This document shows positions 44,254-53,338 of a stretch of DNA of 64,000 bases, piece by piece. The position numbers and the translations under genes are program-made. The stretch is from NCBI RefSeq assembly GCF_000364705.1, contig NZ_AQOH01000282.1, positions 1-64,000 on the forward strand. The letters run 5' to 3'. The notes below the pieces were generated by a model, which was not told the DNA's origin, searched no databases, and was given only the letters and a program-made list of their open reading frames with translations. The first letter of the stretch is position 1; every line of letters begins with the position of its first letter. This stretch comes from Pseudomonas fuscovaginae SE-1 (GTDB lineage: Bacteria; Pseudomonadota; Gammaproteobacteria; Pseudomonadales; Pseudomonadaceae).

Positions 44254-44280
44254 GGCCACCCTCCGCGGTGGCCTTTTTTT
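44254..44280 (+). terminator. Intrinsic terminator of the rhodanese/cytochrome unit
   Basis: GGCCACC/GGTGGCC arms with a 6-base loop and a 7-base U-run on the plus strand. It lies about 175 bases downstream of the cytochrome stop, so the transcript has a long 3' region (44081-44253) of unknown content. Confidence 0.9.
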
Positions 44281-44301
44281 GCGCGCCGGCCAAGTCAAAA
44301 A

Positions 44302-44330
44302 CAAAAACGGCCGACCCACAGGTCAGCCGT
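44302..44330 (-). terminator. Intrinsic terminator of the RraB-like gene
   Basis: Ten-base arms ACGGCCGACC/GGTCAGCCGT with one wobble pair and a 4-base loop, followed on the minus strand by a TTTTTG-type tract. Confidence 0.85.
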
Positions 44331-44355
44331 TGCCACAGGGAAATGTCCGGTGCGT

Positions 44356-44694
44356 TCAGTTGAGCGCACGAACCGGATGCTTGACGCCCCAGCCTTCGAT
44401 CACGCCACCGAGCGGTTCGACCACCGCGCCGAAGTCGTGCTCGAAATCATCGATGCCGCCATAGGTGGCGTACATCACCTTGCTCAGTTCCAGATACCAG
44501 GCACCGTCGTCCCTGGGACTGACCTGAGCGTTCAGGGATTCACCCCGAAACTGACCTGCCGCCCTGCGCGCCCGCTCCTCGTCCGGGAAAACCGCATAGA
44601 ACTCGATGGGATGGATACGTGCGAAATCGAAACCGCCTTCTTTCATGCGGCGCAGCACCTGGCTGCTGATGTCTTCTTGATAGGCTGTGCTCAT
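44356..44694 (-). CDS. rraB: RraB-family protein (ribonuclease E inhibitor type)
   Basis: A 112-residue protein of the RraB family, which binds and modulates RNase E in E. coli. The sequence QVLRRMKEGGFDFARIHPIEFYAVFPDEERARRAAGQF and GGIDDFEHDFGAVVEPLGGVIEGWGV fits the family. Its role as an RNase E regulator in this organism is inferred from the family. A terminator follows. Confidence 0.82.
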   Translation of the reverse strand: MSTAYQEDISSQVLRRMKEGGFDFARIHPIEFYAVFPDEERARRAAGQFRGESLNAQVSPRDDGAWYLELSKVMYATYGGIDDFEHDFGAVVEPLGGVIEGWGVKHPVRALN

Positions 44695-44905
44695 GAAACG
44701 TCCTCCTCAGCAAGCGTTGGATAGACTTTCCGCGATCCCGAGCCGGGCACCCACGATGCCGACAGCGCGACGGGGGCCCGTCGCCGGGAAACAAGCATGT
44801 AGCTGACAAGATCAGACCACCTTAGCGAATCTCTCGCTGATCTCGATTGCAGAGTAGCGTGATGCCAGCCGCTCTGCCAGAGGGTCTGAAGTAGAAAAAC
44901 CGACT

Positions 44906-45142
44906 TTACGAAACCGGCGCGATGCGCAGGATCTGGATGCTGTTCTGCTCCTTGAGGCTCTTGACTGTCGGCTCGTCCATGCGCCCGTCGAGATCATTGA
45001 GGTCCAGTTCGGCCGGAACCGGCAACAAGCGGGCGCGAACCCATTGCGCAGCCTGTTCCATGCTCGGCTGATGCTCGTAATCGAAGTGCTCGACGCTTTG
45101 CACACCATGATCATCCACGAAAGTGACTGCCCACATCTTCAT
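44906..45142 (-). CDS. Small hypothetical protein
   Basis: A 78-residue soluble protein starting MKMWAVTFVDDHGVQSVEHFDYEH, with no domain recognised. GGAG lies 6 bases before ATG 45142. A conserved pattern of aspartate residues (LDLNDLDGRMDEPTVKSLKEQN) is visible. Function unknown. Confidence 0.65.
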   Translation of the reverse strand: MKMWAVTFVDDHGVQSVEHFDYEHQPSMEQAAQWVRARLLPVPAELDLNDLDGRMDEPTVKSLKEQNSIQILRIAPVS

Positions 45143-45236
45143 CGGTGTCTCCTCGCTCAAGCCCGTCAAGGGCCCACAGATATCTGGACCCCGGGATGGG
45201 AAGGATCGTTCAAGGCGTTTGCAGGCAAACAGGCCC

Positions 45237-45326
45237 GTAGGAGCGGGGCTTGCCCACGAAAGCGGTGGCCCAGTCAGCGGATATGTCGGCTGGTCGACCA
45301 TCTTCGCGGGCAAGCCGCGCCCCTAC
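45237..45326. repeat. GTAGGAGC...GCTTGCC-type inverted repeat, diverged copy
   Basis: Imperfect arms (GTAGGAGCGGGGCTTGCCC and a complementary GGGCAAGCCGCGCCCCTAC) bound a central spacer. It is a diverged copy of the repeat at 15441-15531 and lies between the 78-residue protein and the START-domain gene. Confidence 0.75.
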
Positions 45327-45381
45327 AGGGGGCGGCGGTCCTGGGCTCCTGCTTCGAGGAGAGACCCGAGCCCCCGGCCGA

Positions 45382-45987
45382 TCACTTCTCGGCGTGTTCC
45401 TTGAGGGCCTTCAGGGTATTGAAGGGGGCCTCGACCACGAACTTGTTCGCCAGCCACGATGGCACGCTGCCACCTGGTTCGGTATGCACCTGGTAGGTCA
45501 CTTCGGTGAGGTTGTCGCCCTTGGGCACCAGCTTCCAGAAACCGTCGACCTGGGCCACGCGCACATAACCCTTTTCTTCCGGCTTGTAGGTCGGCACGCC
45601 CTGGAGCTTGCGGGTCAGGCTGCCATCGGCATTCTGGATAGTGGTGATATGCAGGTACGAGTCGCGGTCCGTGACCGGAAACGGCGCCTTGAACTGGGTG
45701 TAGGTCCAGCTCTCGTCGCCCTTCTTGTCCACCAGTTTCTGCGACTTGCACTCATGGATCCAGGCGCAGGCACCGGCCACATCCTCCTGCAGGGCACGGA
45801 TCTTGGCCACCGAAGCCTTGATCGTCGTCACGCCCTGATAGGCCTTGTACTTGGAACCGCTCACTTCGGCGAGCGACACCTTGATGCCGTTTTCGTCCTT
45901 GGCCGTCTCCCAGGTCTCCGCGTAGGCGGTACCGGTCAACAGGACACTCAAGCCACAAGCCACAGCCATACGATGCAGCGAACCCAT
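45382..45987 (-). CDS. Exported START-like lipid-binding domain protein
   Basis: A 201-residue protein with a signal peptide (1-23, ending GTAYA) and a START-type beta-sheet cavity domain (WETAKDENGIKVSLAEVSGSKYKAYQGVTTIKASVAKI, SYLHITTIQNADGSLTRKLQGVP). The family binds lipids or hydrophobic ligands; the ligand is unknown. AAGGAA lies 7 bases before ATG 45987. Confidence 0.85.
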   Translation of the reverse strand: MGSLHRMAVACGLSVLLTGTAYAETWETAKDENGIKVSLAEVSGSKYKAYQGVTTIKASVAKIRALQEDVAGACAWIHECKSQKLVDKKGDESWTYTQFKAPFPVTDRDSYLHITTIQNADGSLTRKLQGVPTYKPEEKGYVRVAQVDGFWKLVPKGDNLTEVTYQVHTEPGGSVPSWLANKFVVEAPFNTLKALKEHAEK

Positions 45988-46021
45988 TTTCTTATTCCTT
46001 ATTGTCAAAGGTGAACACGCT

Positions 46022-46276
46022 TCAAGCCGCCGTCATTTTCTCCCACCAGCCGATCAGACGGATGGCCTCTTCACGACTACCGCCACACACTTCCGGATCG
46101 GCCTTGAAGCCACCGCACACGGCCGGCCGCTCGGGCCTGCCGAACAGCTCACAGCGGTTTTCGACCGAGAGATGCACACAACGTTCTCCGGCCGGTTTGC
46201 CAGCGGGCATGCCGGGCAGCGGCGAGCTGATGGAAGGAGCGATACAGCAGGCACCACAACCTTCACGGCAGTTCAT
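46022..46276 (-). CDS. YkgJ-family cysteine cluster protein
   Basis: An 84-residue protein with the CxxxCxxCC pattern (MNCREGCGACCIAPS) and further Cys residues in ERCVHLSVENRCELFG and PAVCGGFKADPEVCGG. This is the YkgJ/CxxCxxCC zinc- or iron-sulfur-binding domain; its function is unknown. Only 34 bases separate it from the START-domain gene, so they may be co-transcribed. Confidence 0.88.
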   Translation of the reverse strand: MNCREGCGACCIAPSISSPLPGMPAGKPAGERCVHLSVENRCELFGRPERPAVCGGFKADPEVCGGSREEAIRLIGWWEKMTAA

Positions 46277-46425
46277 GGCGACACGCTCCCTGCAACGGAC
46301 CCGGGGTGTGGAAGACAGAGTAACCGCTAAAACGGCTGTTTAAAATTGGTCGCACAATTGTTTTTCAATAACGGGGTAGATGACTGCTCAGTCACCGACG
46401 AAGCATCATGACCGGGCTGGGGATT

Positions 46426-46944
46426 TTACTGCTTGAACTCGAAATCCAGTGCAGCGCCTTCGATTTCCCGACGACTGTCGTTGCGCAGTTGCAGCTCCAT
46501 TTCGTTGCTCAGCAGTCGACCGTTGAGCTGAAAGGGCGTCTGGGAAGCCGGCTTTTCCACGAACATCTGCGGCAGCAACGGCCGGCTCCTGGACAGCGGC
46601 ACCTTGCCGACCGGCTGCATCTTGTTGACCAGTTCCTGGGGCAGGCTCAGATCCAGCCTGGGCGGTGGCAGGCGAGTCTTCGCTACATCATTATCGATCT
46701 TGCGGGACTTTCCCGTGGCGGCCTTCTTTGTAGGCGTGGTCTTTTTCGGCTGGGCTTTTTTCTGAGTGGCTGCGGTCTTTTTCGTCACAGAACCATCGTG
46801 CCTGGCCGGCGTGGCCCTGGTTTGCTGCGCCCTGCCACCGACAACCGACGACTTTTCCTGAGCCTGCGCCATGACCGCACCGCCAGCGCCCAGGCCGGTC
46901 AGCAAGGCAAGCATCAGCAGGCGTACAGCGAAAGTCGCGTTCAT
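46426..46944 (-). CDS. Exported Lys/Ala-rich protein of unknown function
   Basis: A 172-residue protein with a signal peptide (about 1-28) and a Lys/Thr/Ala-rich disordered middle (TKKTAATQKKAQPKKTTPTK), then a beta-type C-terminal part (MQPVGKVPLSRSRPLLPQMFVEKP, LLSNEMELQLRNDSRREIEGAALDFEFKQ). No family recognised. Start ATG 46944. Confidence 0.72.
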   Translation of the reverse strand: MNATFAVRLLMLALLTGLGAGGAVMAQAQEKSSVVGGRAQQTRATPARHDGSVTKKTAATQKKAQPKKTTPTKKAATGKSRKIDNDVAKTRLPPPRLDLSLPQELVNKMQPVGKVPLSRSRPLLPQMFVEKPASQTPFQLNGRLLSNEMELQLRNDSRREIEGAALDFEFKQ

Positions 46945-47075
46945 GAACTCTACGGCATCGACAACAGAGTCCCCTATGCTCGCTCGTTGTGCAGGCGATG
47001 ACAAGTAACGAGATCGGCAATCGTCCCCGGATGCCGCCGCCGGGGGGCGCCCACGGGCCGTCCCCGGCAACCGTA

Positions 47076-48518
47076 TCAGAACAGCCCGGCCGCGGTTTCC
47101 TGGCAGAGCTGGTTGGCCAGCATGCCGAGGGTCATCAGAGCCCGTTCGGCCTCGCGGTTCCACGGAATCCCGCAGTTGAGCCGGATACAGTGGTTGAACT
47201 GCTCGGTGTTGCTGAAGATCAGCCCCGGCGCGATGCTGATGCCCTGCTGCAATGCCCGCACGTGCAGTTCCTGGGTGTTGACCCGTCCCGGCAGGCTGAC
47301 CCAGAGAATGAAACCGCCGGTCGGACGGGTCATCTGCGTGCCTTCGGGAAAATACTGCTGCACCGCCAACTGGAAAGCGCTGAGATTCTTGCGGTACTCC
47401 TGGCGAATGTAGCGCAGGTGCCGGTCGTAACCGCCGTTCTCCAGGTAGGCCGCCACACCCATCTGCGTCACGCTGCAGGCCGAATGGGTACTGAAGGTCT
47501 GCAGGCGCTGGATTTCCTGCTGGAACTTGCCGGCGACCATCCAGCCGATCCGCACGCCGGGCGACAGGGTCTTGGAGAAGCTCGAACAGTAGATCACCCG
47601 GTCCAGCCGGTCATAGGCCTTGAGCGCCTTGGTACGACCGACCTCGAACATCAGTTCGCCATAGATATCGTCCTCGACGATCTGGATATCGAAATCCGAT
47701 GCCAGACGCAGCAACTGCTTCTGCCGTTCCTCGGGCATGGTCCCGCCCAGCGGATTGCTCAGGCGCGTGGTCAGCACCAGGGCCTTGATCGACCATTGGT
47801 TGGCCGCCAGTTGCAGGGCTTCCAGACTCATGCCGGTGGACGGATCGCTGGGAATCTCGATGACCTTCAGACCCAGCAGGTCGGCCAGTTGCAGCAGTCC
47901 GTAGTAGGTCGGCGACTCGGCGGCGATCAAATCACCGGGGCGGGTCAGCACGCGCAGCGACATCTGCAATGCATCGACGCAGCCGTGGGTGATCACCACC
48001 TCGGAGGGGTCGACCACCACGCCGGCATCACGCATGCGAATCGCCACCTGGCGCCGCAGCGGCTCGAAACCGGGGCTGAACATGTAGCTGAAGGCCCGCG
48101 GGCTGTGAAAGCGGGTGACCTTGGCCAGTTGCTGGTGCAGCGCCCGTACCGGCAGGTAATCCACCGACGGCACCGCCGCACCGAACGGGAACACCCCTTC
48201 GCGACGGGATTCGACCAGCACCTGGTGGATGATACTGCTGCGGGTGACCAGGCCCGGCCGCTCGACCCGGGCGATATCCGGCGTCGGCGCGGTCAGCGCA
48301 GGCGTCTGGTGCACGTAGTAGCCCGACTGCGGACGGGCACGGATCAACCCCTGGTCCTCCAGATTGGCATAGGCCTGCAACACCGTGGCGTGGCTGACGT
48401 TGAGCTGCGAGCTCATCTTGCGCACCGAAGGCACGCGCTCGCCTGGCTGGTAGACGCCACGGCGGATGTCGTCGGCCAGTTGCTGCGCAATACGCTGGTA
48501 GAGCAATAGGTTGGTCAT
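47076..48518 (-). CDS. MocR-type GntR regulator with aminotransferase-like domain
   Basis: A 480-residue regulator with an N-terminal GntR winged helix (LLYQRIAQQLADDIRRGVYQPGERVPSVRKMSSQLNVSHATVLQAYANLEDQG) and a C-terminal class I aminotransferase fold. The PLP lysine lies in SSFSKTLSPGVRIGW. The usual NPTG segment reads NPLGG here. Such regulators sense PLP or amino-acid-derived compounds. The target gene is not adjacent in an obvious way. Confidence 0.92.
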   Translation of the reverse strand: MTNLLLYQRIAQQLADDIRRGVYQPGERVPSVRKMSSQLNVSHATVLQAYANLEDQGLIRARPQSGYYVHQTPALTAPTPDIARVERPGLVTRSSIIHQVLVESRREGVFPFGAAVPSVDYLPVRALHQQLAKVTRFHSPRAFSYMFSPGFEPLRRQVAIRMRDAGVVVDPSEVVITHGCVDALQMSLRVLTRPGDLIAAESPTYYGLLQLADLLGLKVIEIPSDPSTGMSLEALQLAANQWSIKALVLTTRLSNPLGGTMPEERQKQLLRLASDFDIQIVEDDIYGELMFEVGRTKALKAYDRLDRVIYCSSFSKTLSPGVRIGWMVAGKFQQEIQRLQTFSTHSACSVTQMGVAAYLENGGYDRHLRYIRQEYRKNLSAFQLAVQQYFPEGTQMTRPTGGFILWVSLPGRVNTQELHVRALQQGISIAPGLIFSNTEQFNHCIRLNCGIPWNREAERALMTLGMLANQLCQETAAGLF

Positions 48519-48709
48519 GAAGCGGCACTCGGTTTCAACGGCGTTTTTATTCTTGGCGGCAACGATACCGGAACAGTTTCAAAGTGTACTGGCACAGTTC
48601 CTACAATAGTCGACAATACAGTGACGAGAGAAGTAAAACTGTACGGGAACACTTGTCGCGCAGGATCGGCCAGCTTTCTTCATCACAGCAGATGGCAAGG
48701 ATGACTTGC

Positions 48710-48840
48710 GTGGCGAGCGGGCTTGCCCGCGCTGGGGTGCGAAGCGCCCCTGGACCTGGGCCACTCGCTGTACCAGGCAGACCCGGCCGGCAGGGTTTGG
48801 GACCGCTTTGCGGTCCAGCGCGGGCAAGCCCGCTCGCCAC
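48710..48840. repeat. GTGGCGAGCGGGCTTGCCCGC-type long inverted repeat with inner hairpins
   Basis: Perfect 26-base arms at 48710-48735 and 48815-48840. Inside are two smaller hairpins (GGGGTGC/GCGCCCC at about 48733-48750 and GACCGC/GCGGTC at about 48800-48814), so the whole can form a three-way structure. The 450-base gap (48519-48968) holds this repeat and the ompA-operon terminator; no gene is seen. Confidence 0.9.
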
Positions 48841-48916
48841 CACTGACTTGTGTTCCACCACGGGCCCGTATCCAGGAGTTGACCCGCATTCCCATTGTCA
48901 AAGGTGACCGGGCATG

Positions 48917-48946
48917 AAAAAACCCGGCACCTTGCGGATACCGGGT
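48917..48946 (-). terminator. Terminator of the OmpA-family operon
   Basis: ACCCGG/CCGGGT arms with a 14-base loop, followed on the minus strand by a 6-base T tract (TTTTTT). Confidence 0.85.
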
Positions 48947-48968
48947 CTGTTCGTGAAACACCTGGGCC

Positions 48969-49781
48969 TCAGCGGGCGGCGCCCAGATGGCCCTTCTCAT
49001 CGGAAAAGACCACCTCCACCCGCCGGTTCTGCGCCCTGCCACGCTCGGTGGCGTTCACGTCGATCGGGTACTCGTCGCCATAACCGACGACCTCGATGCG
49101 CTTCTCGTCGATACCCAGGTCCACCAGCATGTCCGCCACGGACTGGGCGCGATCGCGGGACAACTGCAGGTTGCTGTCCTTCTCGCCAGTACTGTCGGTG
49201 TAGCCTTCGATGCGCACGACACGTTTCGGATTGAGCTGGAGAAACTGCACCAGCTTGAGGATCGCCCGGTTGGCGGAGCTCTGCAGTTCGGCCTCGCCGG
49301 TGTCGAACAGCACGTCGCCCAGAGTCATCACCAGGCCGCGGTCGGTCTGGGTGCTGGCCTGGCTGATCTGTTCCTCGACCCACTTGCCCTGCTGCTGCAC
49401 GCTGACCAGCTTGGATTCACGCAGGGCCAGTTGCAGGCGCTGGCGCTCGAGTTCCAGCCTGGCCGCACGCTCCTGGTTCAGGGCCTGCTCGGTGTGCTGG
49501 CGGGCGATGTCCGAATAGCGCTCGCTCAGGTAGGCATAATGCGCCACATCGCCGCTGCTGCCCCAGTAGCTGGACAGACGATCGGCGCGCGCCAGCGACT
49601 CGCCGGCACGGATCACGTCCCTGGGCGCATAGCGCAGCACATTGGTGTCTTCCTTGACCTTCTGGAAGCTGGAGGACGCCTGCTGCAGGGCCAGTTCGCT
49701 GGCCTGCTGGCCGGCGCAACCGTAGAGACTGGCAAACCCCAGCGCCAGCAGGACGCCGACCATTCGACTCGGATGGATCAT
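48969..49781 (-). CDS. OmpA-family lipoprotein with DUF4398 domain
   Basis: A 270-residue lipoprotein (lipobox LYGC near residues 19-22). An N-terminal DUF4398-type helical segment (ELALQQASSSFQKVKEDTNVLRYAPRDVIRAGESLARADRL) is followed by a coiled coil and a C-terminal OmpA peptidoglycan-binding domain (RVVRIEGYTDSTGEKDSNLQLSRDRAQSVADMLVDLGI, GRAQNRRVEVVF). It tethers the outer membrane to peptidoglycan. It overlaps the upstream DUF4398 gene by 4 bases (ATGA), implying translational coupling. Confidence 0.93.
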   Translation of the reverse strand: MIHPSRMVGVLLALGFASLYGCAGQQASELALQQASSSFQKVKEDTNVLRYAPRDVIRAGESLARADRLSSYWGSSGDVAHYAYLSERYSDIARQHTEQALNQERAARLELERQRLQLALRESKLVSVQQQGKWVEEQISQASTQTDRGLVMTLGDVLFDTGEAELQSSANRAILKLVQFLQLNPKRVVRIEGYTDSTGEKDSNLQLSRDRAQSVADMLVDLGIDEKRIEVVGYGDEYPIDVNATERGRAQNRRVEVVFSDEKGHLGAAR

Positions 49782-50134
49782 CGGGCCTCTCCCAACTGCT
49801 TGCGCAAGCGCGTGATGCGGGTATTGAGCAGTTTCAGCTCTTCCTCACTCTTGGCGGTCAGTACCTGGGCTTCGGCCAGACGCGCATCCAGTTCAGCCTG
49901 TTCGGCACGCATGCGAGCCTTCTTGAAGGACTGGTCGGCCATGGCGGACTTGGCGCGCTCGAACTTGCCCTCGGCCAGTTTCAGTTCGGCCACCTCGTCG
50001 GCCTTGGCGCCAACGGCCCGGGCCTGTTCGAGTGCACGTTCGGTGAGACGCATTTGTTCATTCGGCGCCGGATCGGCCGCGCAACCCGCCAGGGCCGCGA
50101 CGGCCAGGGCAGCGAATAAAGGTCGAATACTCAA
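49778..50134 (-). CDS. DUF4398 lipoprotein
   Basis: A 118-residue lipoprotein (lipobox LAGCA at about 15-19) with a DUF4398 helical domain (LTERALEQARAVGAKADEVAELKLAEGKFERAKSAM). The start is a TTG at 50134, preceded by AGGA with 7-base spacing; no ATG is in frame nearby. It overlaps the OmpA gene by 4 bases and lies 9 bases after the solute-binding gene, so the three form one operon. Confidence 0.88.
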   Translation of the reverse strand: MSIRPLFAALAVAALAGCAADPAPNEQMRLTERALEQARAVGAKADEVAELKLAEGKFERAKSAMADQSFKKARMRAEQAELDARLAEAQVLTAKSEEELKLLNTRITRLRKQLGEAR

Positions 50135-50143
50135 AGCAAATTC

Positions 50144-50965
50144 CTACTGTTCAGGGGCGCCGGCCGGTTGCAGTTGCGCCTTCCAACGCTCCAGATTGCG
50201 CTGCAACACGGCCTCGGTCAGGCCGGAGGCCGGTAATTCTGTCATTTTTTTCGCCAACTGTCCGCGCAACCAGGCGTCATTACAGGCCGAATTGTGGGAC
50301 ACCGCCAGGAACAGTCCCGGCTGGTCGACCGGCTGGGCCCGGGGGCCGATATCACTGACCATGCCCAGGTTCTGGGCAGTGACCATTCCGGCATAGCGCC
50401 CGGCCAGCACATACTCGACCTCGCCCAGCAGCAGCTTCTGGAAAGCCTGGGGCAAGGCCGGGGTCTGCTGCAGCGTCAGGTGCTGCCTGCCGAACTCCGC
50501 GAATGGCTGGGTCAGCCGGGCCTTTTGCGAGACCGCACCGAGATGGCCTTGCAGGTCCTGGGCGCTGTTGTAGACCAGGGTCGAGTCGTTGCGGGTCCAG
50601 ACCAGGAAGTCGTTCCGTACCAGCGCCGGGTGGATGTAGTCCAGCGTGTCCAGTTCGTTGACGGTGATCGGCGCGTCCACCAGCAGATCCATGCGTCCGC
50701 TGCGCACCTCCTCCTGGGCCTGGGAACGCCTGCCGCCGTAGAGCACCTCAATCTTGAGACCCAATTCGCTGCCGACCTGGCGCAGCAGGTCGGCGCTGGC
50801 ACCGATCAGGTGTACCGGATCGGCGGGGTCACGCCACAGATAGGGCGGCGCGTCCGGGCTGCCGGTGACGATCAGACGCTCGCACTTGCCCACGGCCAGG
50901 GCCTGCGTGGACAACGCGGGCAGCCCCAGCAGCAGCGATAGTGCAGCGACGCGAAACACGTCCAT
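50144..50965 (-). CDS. Periplasmic amino-acid-type solute-binding domain protein
   Basis: A 273-residue type-3 solute-binding-family protein (SBP_bac_3) with a signal peptide (1-24). The sequence LIVTGSPDAPPYLWRDPADPVHLIGASADLLRQVGSELGLKIEVLYGG and SGRMDLLVDAPITVNEL fits. No transporter permease is adjacent, and its operon partners are a DUF4398 lipoprotein and an OmpA-family protein, so a sensory or envelope role is possible. GGAG precedes ATG 50965. Confidence 0.87.
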   Translation of the reverse strand: MDVFRVAALSLLLGLPALSTQALAVGKCERLIVTGSPDAPPYLWRDPADPVHLIGASADLLRQVGSELGLKIEVLYGGRRSQAQEEVRSGRMDLLVDAPITVNELDTLDYIHPALVRNDFLVWTRNDSTLVYNSAQDLQGHLGAVSQKARLTQPFAEFGRQHLTLQQTPALPQAFQKLLLGEVEYVLAGRYAGMVTAQNLGMVSDIGPRAQPVDQPGLFLAVSHNSACNDAWLRGQLAKKMTELPASGLTEAVLQRNLERWKAQLQPAGAPEQ

Positions 50966-51005
50966 GACAAAACTCTCCAATCCAGCTCGACCTTTGTGGA
51001 AGCCG

Positions 51006-51073
51006 GCTTGCTGGCGATAGCGACCTGGCAGCCGACATCTGCATCGACTGATCCGCCGCCATCGCCAGCAAGC
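51006..51073. repeat. GCTTGCTGGCGAT inverted repeat
   Basis: Perfect 13-base arms at 51006-51018 and 51061-51073, extending to 17 bases with a mismatch. It is one of several dispersed repeats in the window, in the gap between the solute-binding gene and etfA. Confidence 0.75.
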
Positions 51074-51218
51074 GGAGCGCCGCCCGGCCGTCTCCCACAG
51101 TGGCCGCGTTTAGCTCGTACCTTGTGGGAGCAGGATTTACCGAGGCGTCGGACCGCCGCGAATAGCCCTCAGGCCTTGTGCAAAACCATAGAATCTCCCA
51201 CAAGGGGGCTGTGCAAGG

Positions 51219-51247
51219 CAAAAAAAACCCGGTCACAAGACCGGGTT
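51219..51247 (-). terminator. Terminator of etfBA
   Basis: AACCCGGTC/GACCGGGTT arms with a 4-base loop and a T-run on the minus strand of at least 8. It lies about 25 bases after the etfA stop. Confidence 0.92.
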
Positions 51248-51270
51248 CTTTTATAAGTGAAACGGCTGGA

Positions 51271-52200
51271 TCAGACCAGCTTTTCCAGCTCGGGCACCGC
51301 TTCGAACAGGTCCGCGACCAGGCCGTAGTCGGCCACCTGGAAGATCGGTGCCTCTTCGTCCTTGTTGATCGCGACGATCACCTTGGAGTCCTTCATGCCG
51401 GCCAGGTGCTGGATCGCGCCGGAGATACCGACGGCGATGTACAACTGGGGCGCGACGATCTTGCCGGTCTGGCCGACCTGCATGTCGTTCGGTACGAAGC
51501 CCGCGTCGACCGCGGCGCGGGAGGCGCCGACCGCCGCGCCCAGCTTGTCGGCCAGGGCGTACAGGTGCTTGAAGTTGTCGCCGTTCTGCATGCCGCGGCC
51601 GCCGGAAACGACGATCTTGGCAGCGGTCAGTTCAGGACGGTCGGACTTGGCCAGCTCTTCACCGACGAACGACGATTTGCCTGCATCGTGGGCGGCAGCG
51701 ACCGCTTCGACGGCAGCCGAACCACCTTCGGCGGCAACCGGGTCGAAACCGGTGGCACGCACGGTGATGACCTTGATCGCAGCGCTCGATTGCACGGTGG
51801 CAATGGCGTTACCGGCGTAGATCGGGCGCTTGAAGGTATCGGCGCTTTCCACCGAGATGATCTCGGAGATCTGGTCGACGTCCAGTTGAGCAGCGACGCG
51901 TGGCAGGATGTTCTTGCCGTTGGAGGTGGCGGCAGCCAGGACGTGGCTGTAGCCCTTGCCCAGCTCGGCCGCCAGGGGAGCGACGTTCTCCGGCAGTTGA
52001 TGAGCGTAGGCGGCGTTGTCGGCCACCAGCACTTTCGACACGCCGGCGATTTTCGCAGCGGCTTCGGCGACGGCGCCAACGCCCTGGCCCGCAACCAGCA
52101 CGTGAATGTCACCACCGATCTTGGCGGCGGCACCAACGGTGTTCAGGGTGGCCGGAGCGACGGTTTTGTTGTCGTGTTCGGCGATTACCAAGATAGTCAT
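51271..52200 (-). CDS. etfA: Electron transfer flavoprotein alpha subunit
   Basis: A 309-residue ETF-alpha (FAD-binding). The signature [13 protein letters not shown] and [66 protein letters not shown] is complete. It accepts electrons from acyl-CoA and other dehydrogenases and passes them to ETF-QO. It follows etfB by only 2 bases between stop and start. Confidence 0.97.
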   Translation of the reverse strand: MTILVIAEHDNKTVAPATLNTVGAAAKIGGDIHVLVAGQGVGAVAEAAAKIAGVSKVLVADNAAYAHQLPENVAPLAAELGKGYSHVLAAATSNGKNILPRVAAQLDVDQISEIISVESADTFKRPIYAGNAIATVQSSAAIKVITVRATGFDPVAAEGGSAAVEAVAAAHDAGKSSFVGEELAKSDRPELTAAKIVVSGGRGMQNGDNFKHLYALADKLGAAVGASRAAVDAGFVPNDMQVGQTGKIVAPQLYIAVGISGAIQHLAGMKDSKVIVAINKDEEAPIFQVADYGLVADLFEAVPELEKLV

Positions 52201-52202
52201 GA

Positions 52203-52952
52203 TCAGATTACCTTCGCTTCGTTTTTCAGTTTCTCGACCAGTTCCGCAACCGACTTGACCTTGATGCCAGCGCTGCGTGCAGCCGGTGCTTCAACCTTCA
52301 GGGTCTTGTTGGTGGAGGCGGTGGAAACGCCCAAAGCATCCGGAGTCAGCGTCTCGAGCGGCTTCTTCTTGGCTTTCATGATGTTTGGCAGAGATGCGTA
52401 GCGCGGCTCGTTCAAACGCAGGTCGGTGGTGACGATGGCTGGCAGATTCAGCGAAACGGTCTGCAGGCCGCCGTCGATTTCGCGGGTCACGGCAACCTTG
52501 TCGCCGGAGACCTCGACTTTCGAGGCGAAGGTGCCCTGGGCGTAACCGCTCAGTGCCGCCAGCATCTGGCCAGTCTGGTTGTTGTCGCTGTCGATCGCCT
52601 GCTTGCCGAGGATCACCAGTTGTGGCTGTTCCTTGTCGACCACGGCCTTGAGCAGCTTGGCCACGGCCAGGGAGTTCAGTTCGTCGGCGGACTCGACCAG
52701 GATGGCACGGTCGGCACCCAGCGCCAGCGCGGTACGCAGTTGCTCCTGAGCGGTTGACGGGCCGATGGTGACGACGACGATTTCGGTCGCCACGCCTTTT
52801 TCCTTCAGACGTACCGCTTCTTCCACGGCGATTTCGCAGAACGGGTTCATCGACATCTTGACGTTGGCGAGGTCGACGCCGGAATTGTCCGCCTTGACGC
52901 GAACCTTGACGTTGTAATCGACAACGCGTTTGACAGCTACAAGAACCTTCAT
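52203..52952 (-). CDS. etfB: Electron transfer flavoprotein beta subunit
   Basis: A 249-residue ETF-beta (AMP-binding). Family features [53 protein letters not shown] and [27 protein letters not shown] are complete. It is the first gene of etfBA and is divergent from etfD, with 559 bases of regulatory DNA between them. Confidence 0.97.
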   Translation of the reverse strand: MKVLVAVKRVVDYNVKVRVKADNSGVDLANVKMSMNPFCEIAVEEAVRLKEKGVATEIVVVTIGPSTAQEQLRTALALGADRAILVESADELNSLAVAKLLKAVVDKEQPQLVILGKQAIDSDNNQTGQMLAALSGYAQGTFASKVEVSGDKVAVTREIDGGLQTVSLNLPAIVTTDLRLNEPRYASLPNIMKAKKKPLETLTPDALGVSTASTNKTLKVEAPAARSAGIKVKSVAELVEKLKNEAKVI

Positions 52953-53105
52953 GGATTCCTCACTCTCCGGTGAAAAGAAAGTCGCCCAGGCGTACCTGGC
53001 GGTTGGATGCTCAGCGGCGCGCGCATGAAGCTCAAGGGCACCTCCAAAAACGCCGGCATCTGCACGAAAGCCTGGCTGCTTTCCGGTTAACGACCGTCCG
53101 TCCGA

Positions 53106-53123
53106 CGTGACTGTACAGTCACG
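53106..53123. promoter_or_regulatory. 18-base perfect palindrome CGTGACTGTACAGTCACG
   Basis: Two-fold symmetric with no spacer, 153 bases upstream of the etfB start. It lies closer to the etfB promoter side of the gap than to etfD, so it may be an operator of etfBA. I do not recognise the regulator. Confidence 0.6.
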
Positions 53124-53338
53124 GGACCGATGGACGTGTAAACTTCGCGCCGGAATCGACGTGCCACTTCACTTTCGCTGTCTTCGTCCTGTCTTTAGAC
53201 GTGCTCTTGCGGCCTCCGTTTAGCCTACGGCAAGCGCAAAACCGCTCGTATCTTGACCGGAACGCCTATTCTGGTCAATACGGCAAAATGGTCAGTCATA
53301 AGCCGCGCTACTTTGATTTATCTGGCTTCCAGCGAATT

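Noticed and set aside
46989-48509. A 506-codon frame antisense to the MocR regulator
   Set aside because: Shadow frame; the minus strand encodes complete GntR and aminotransferase domains.
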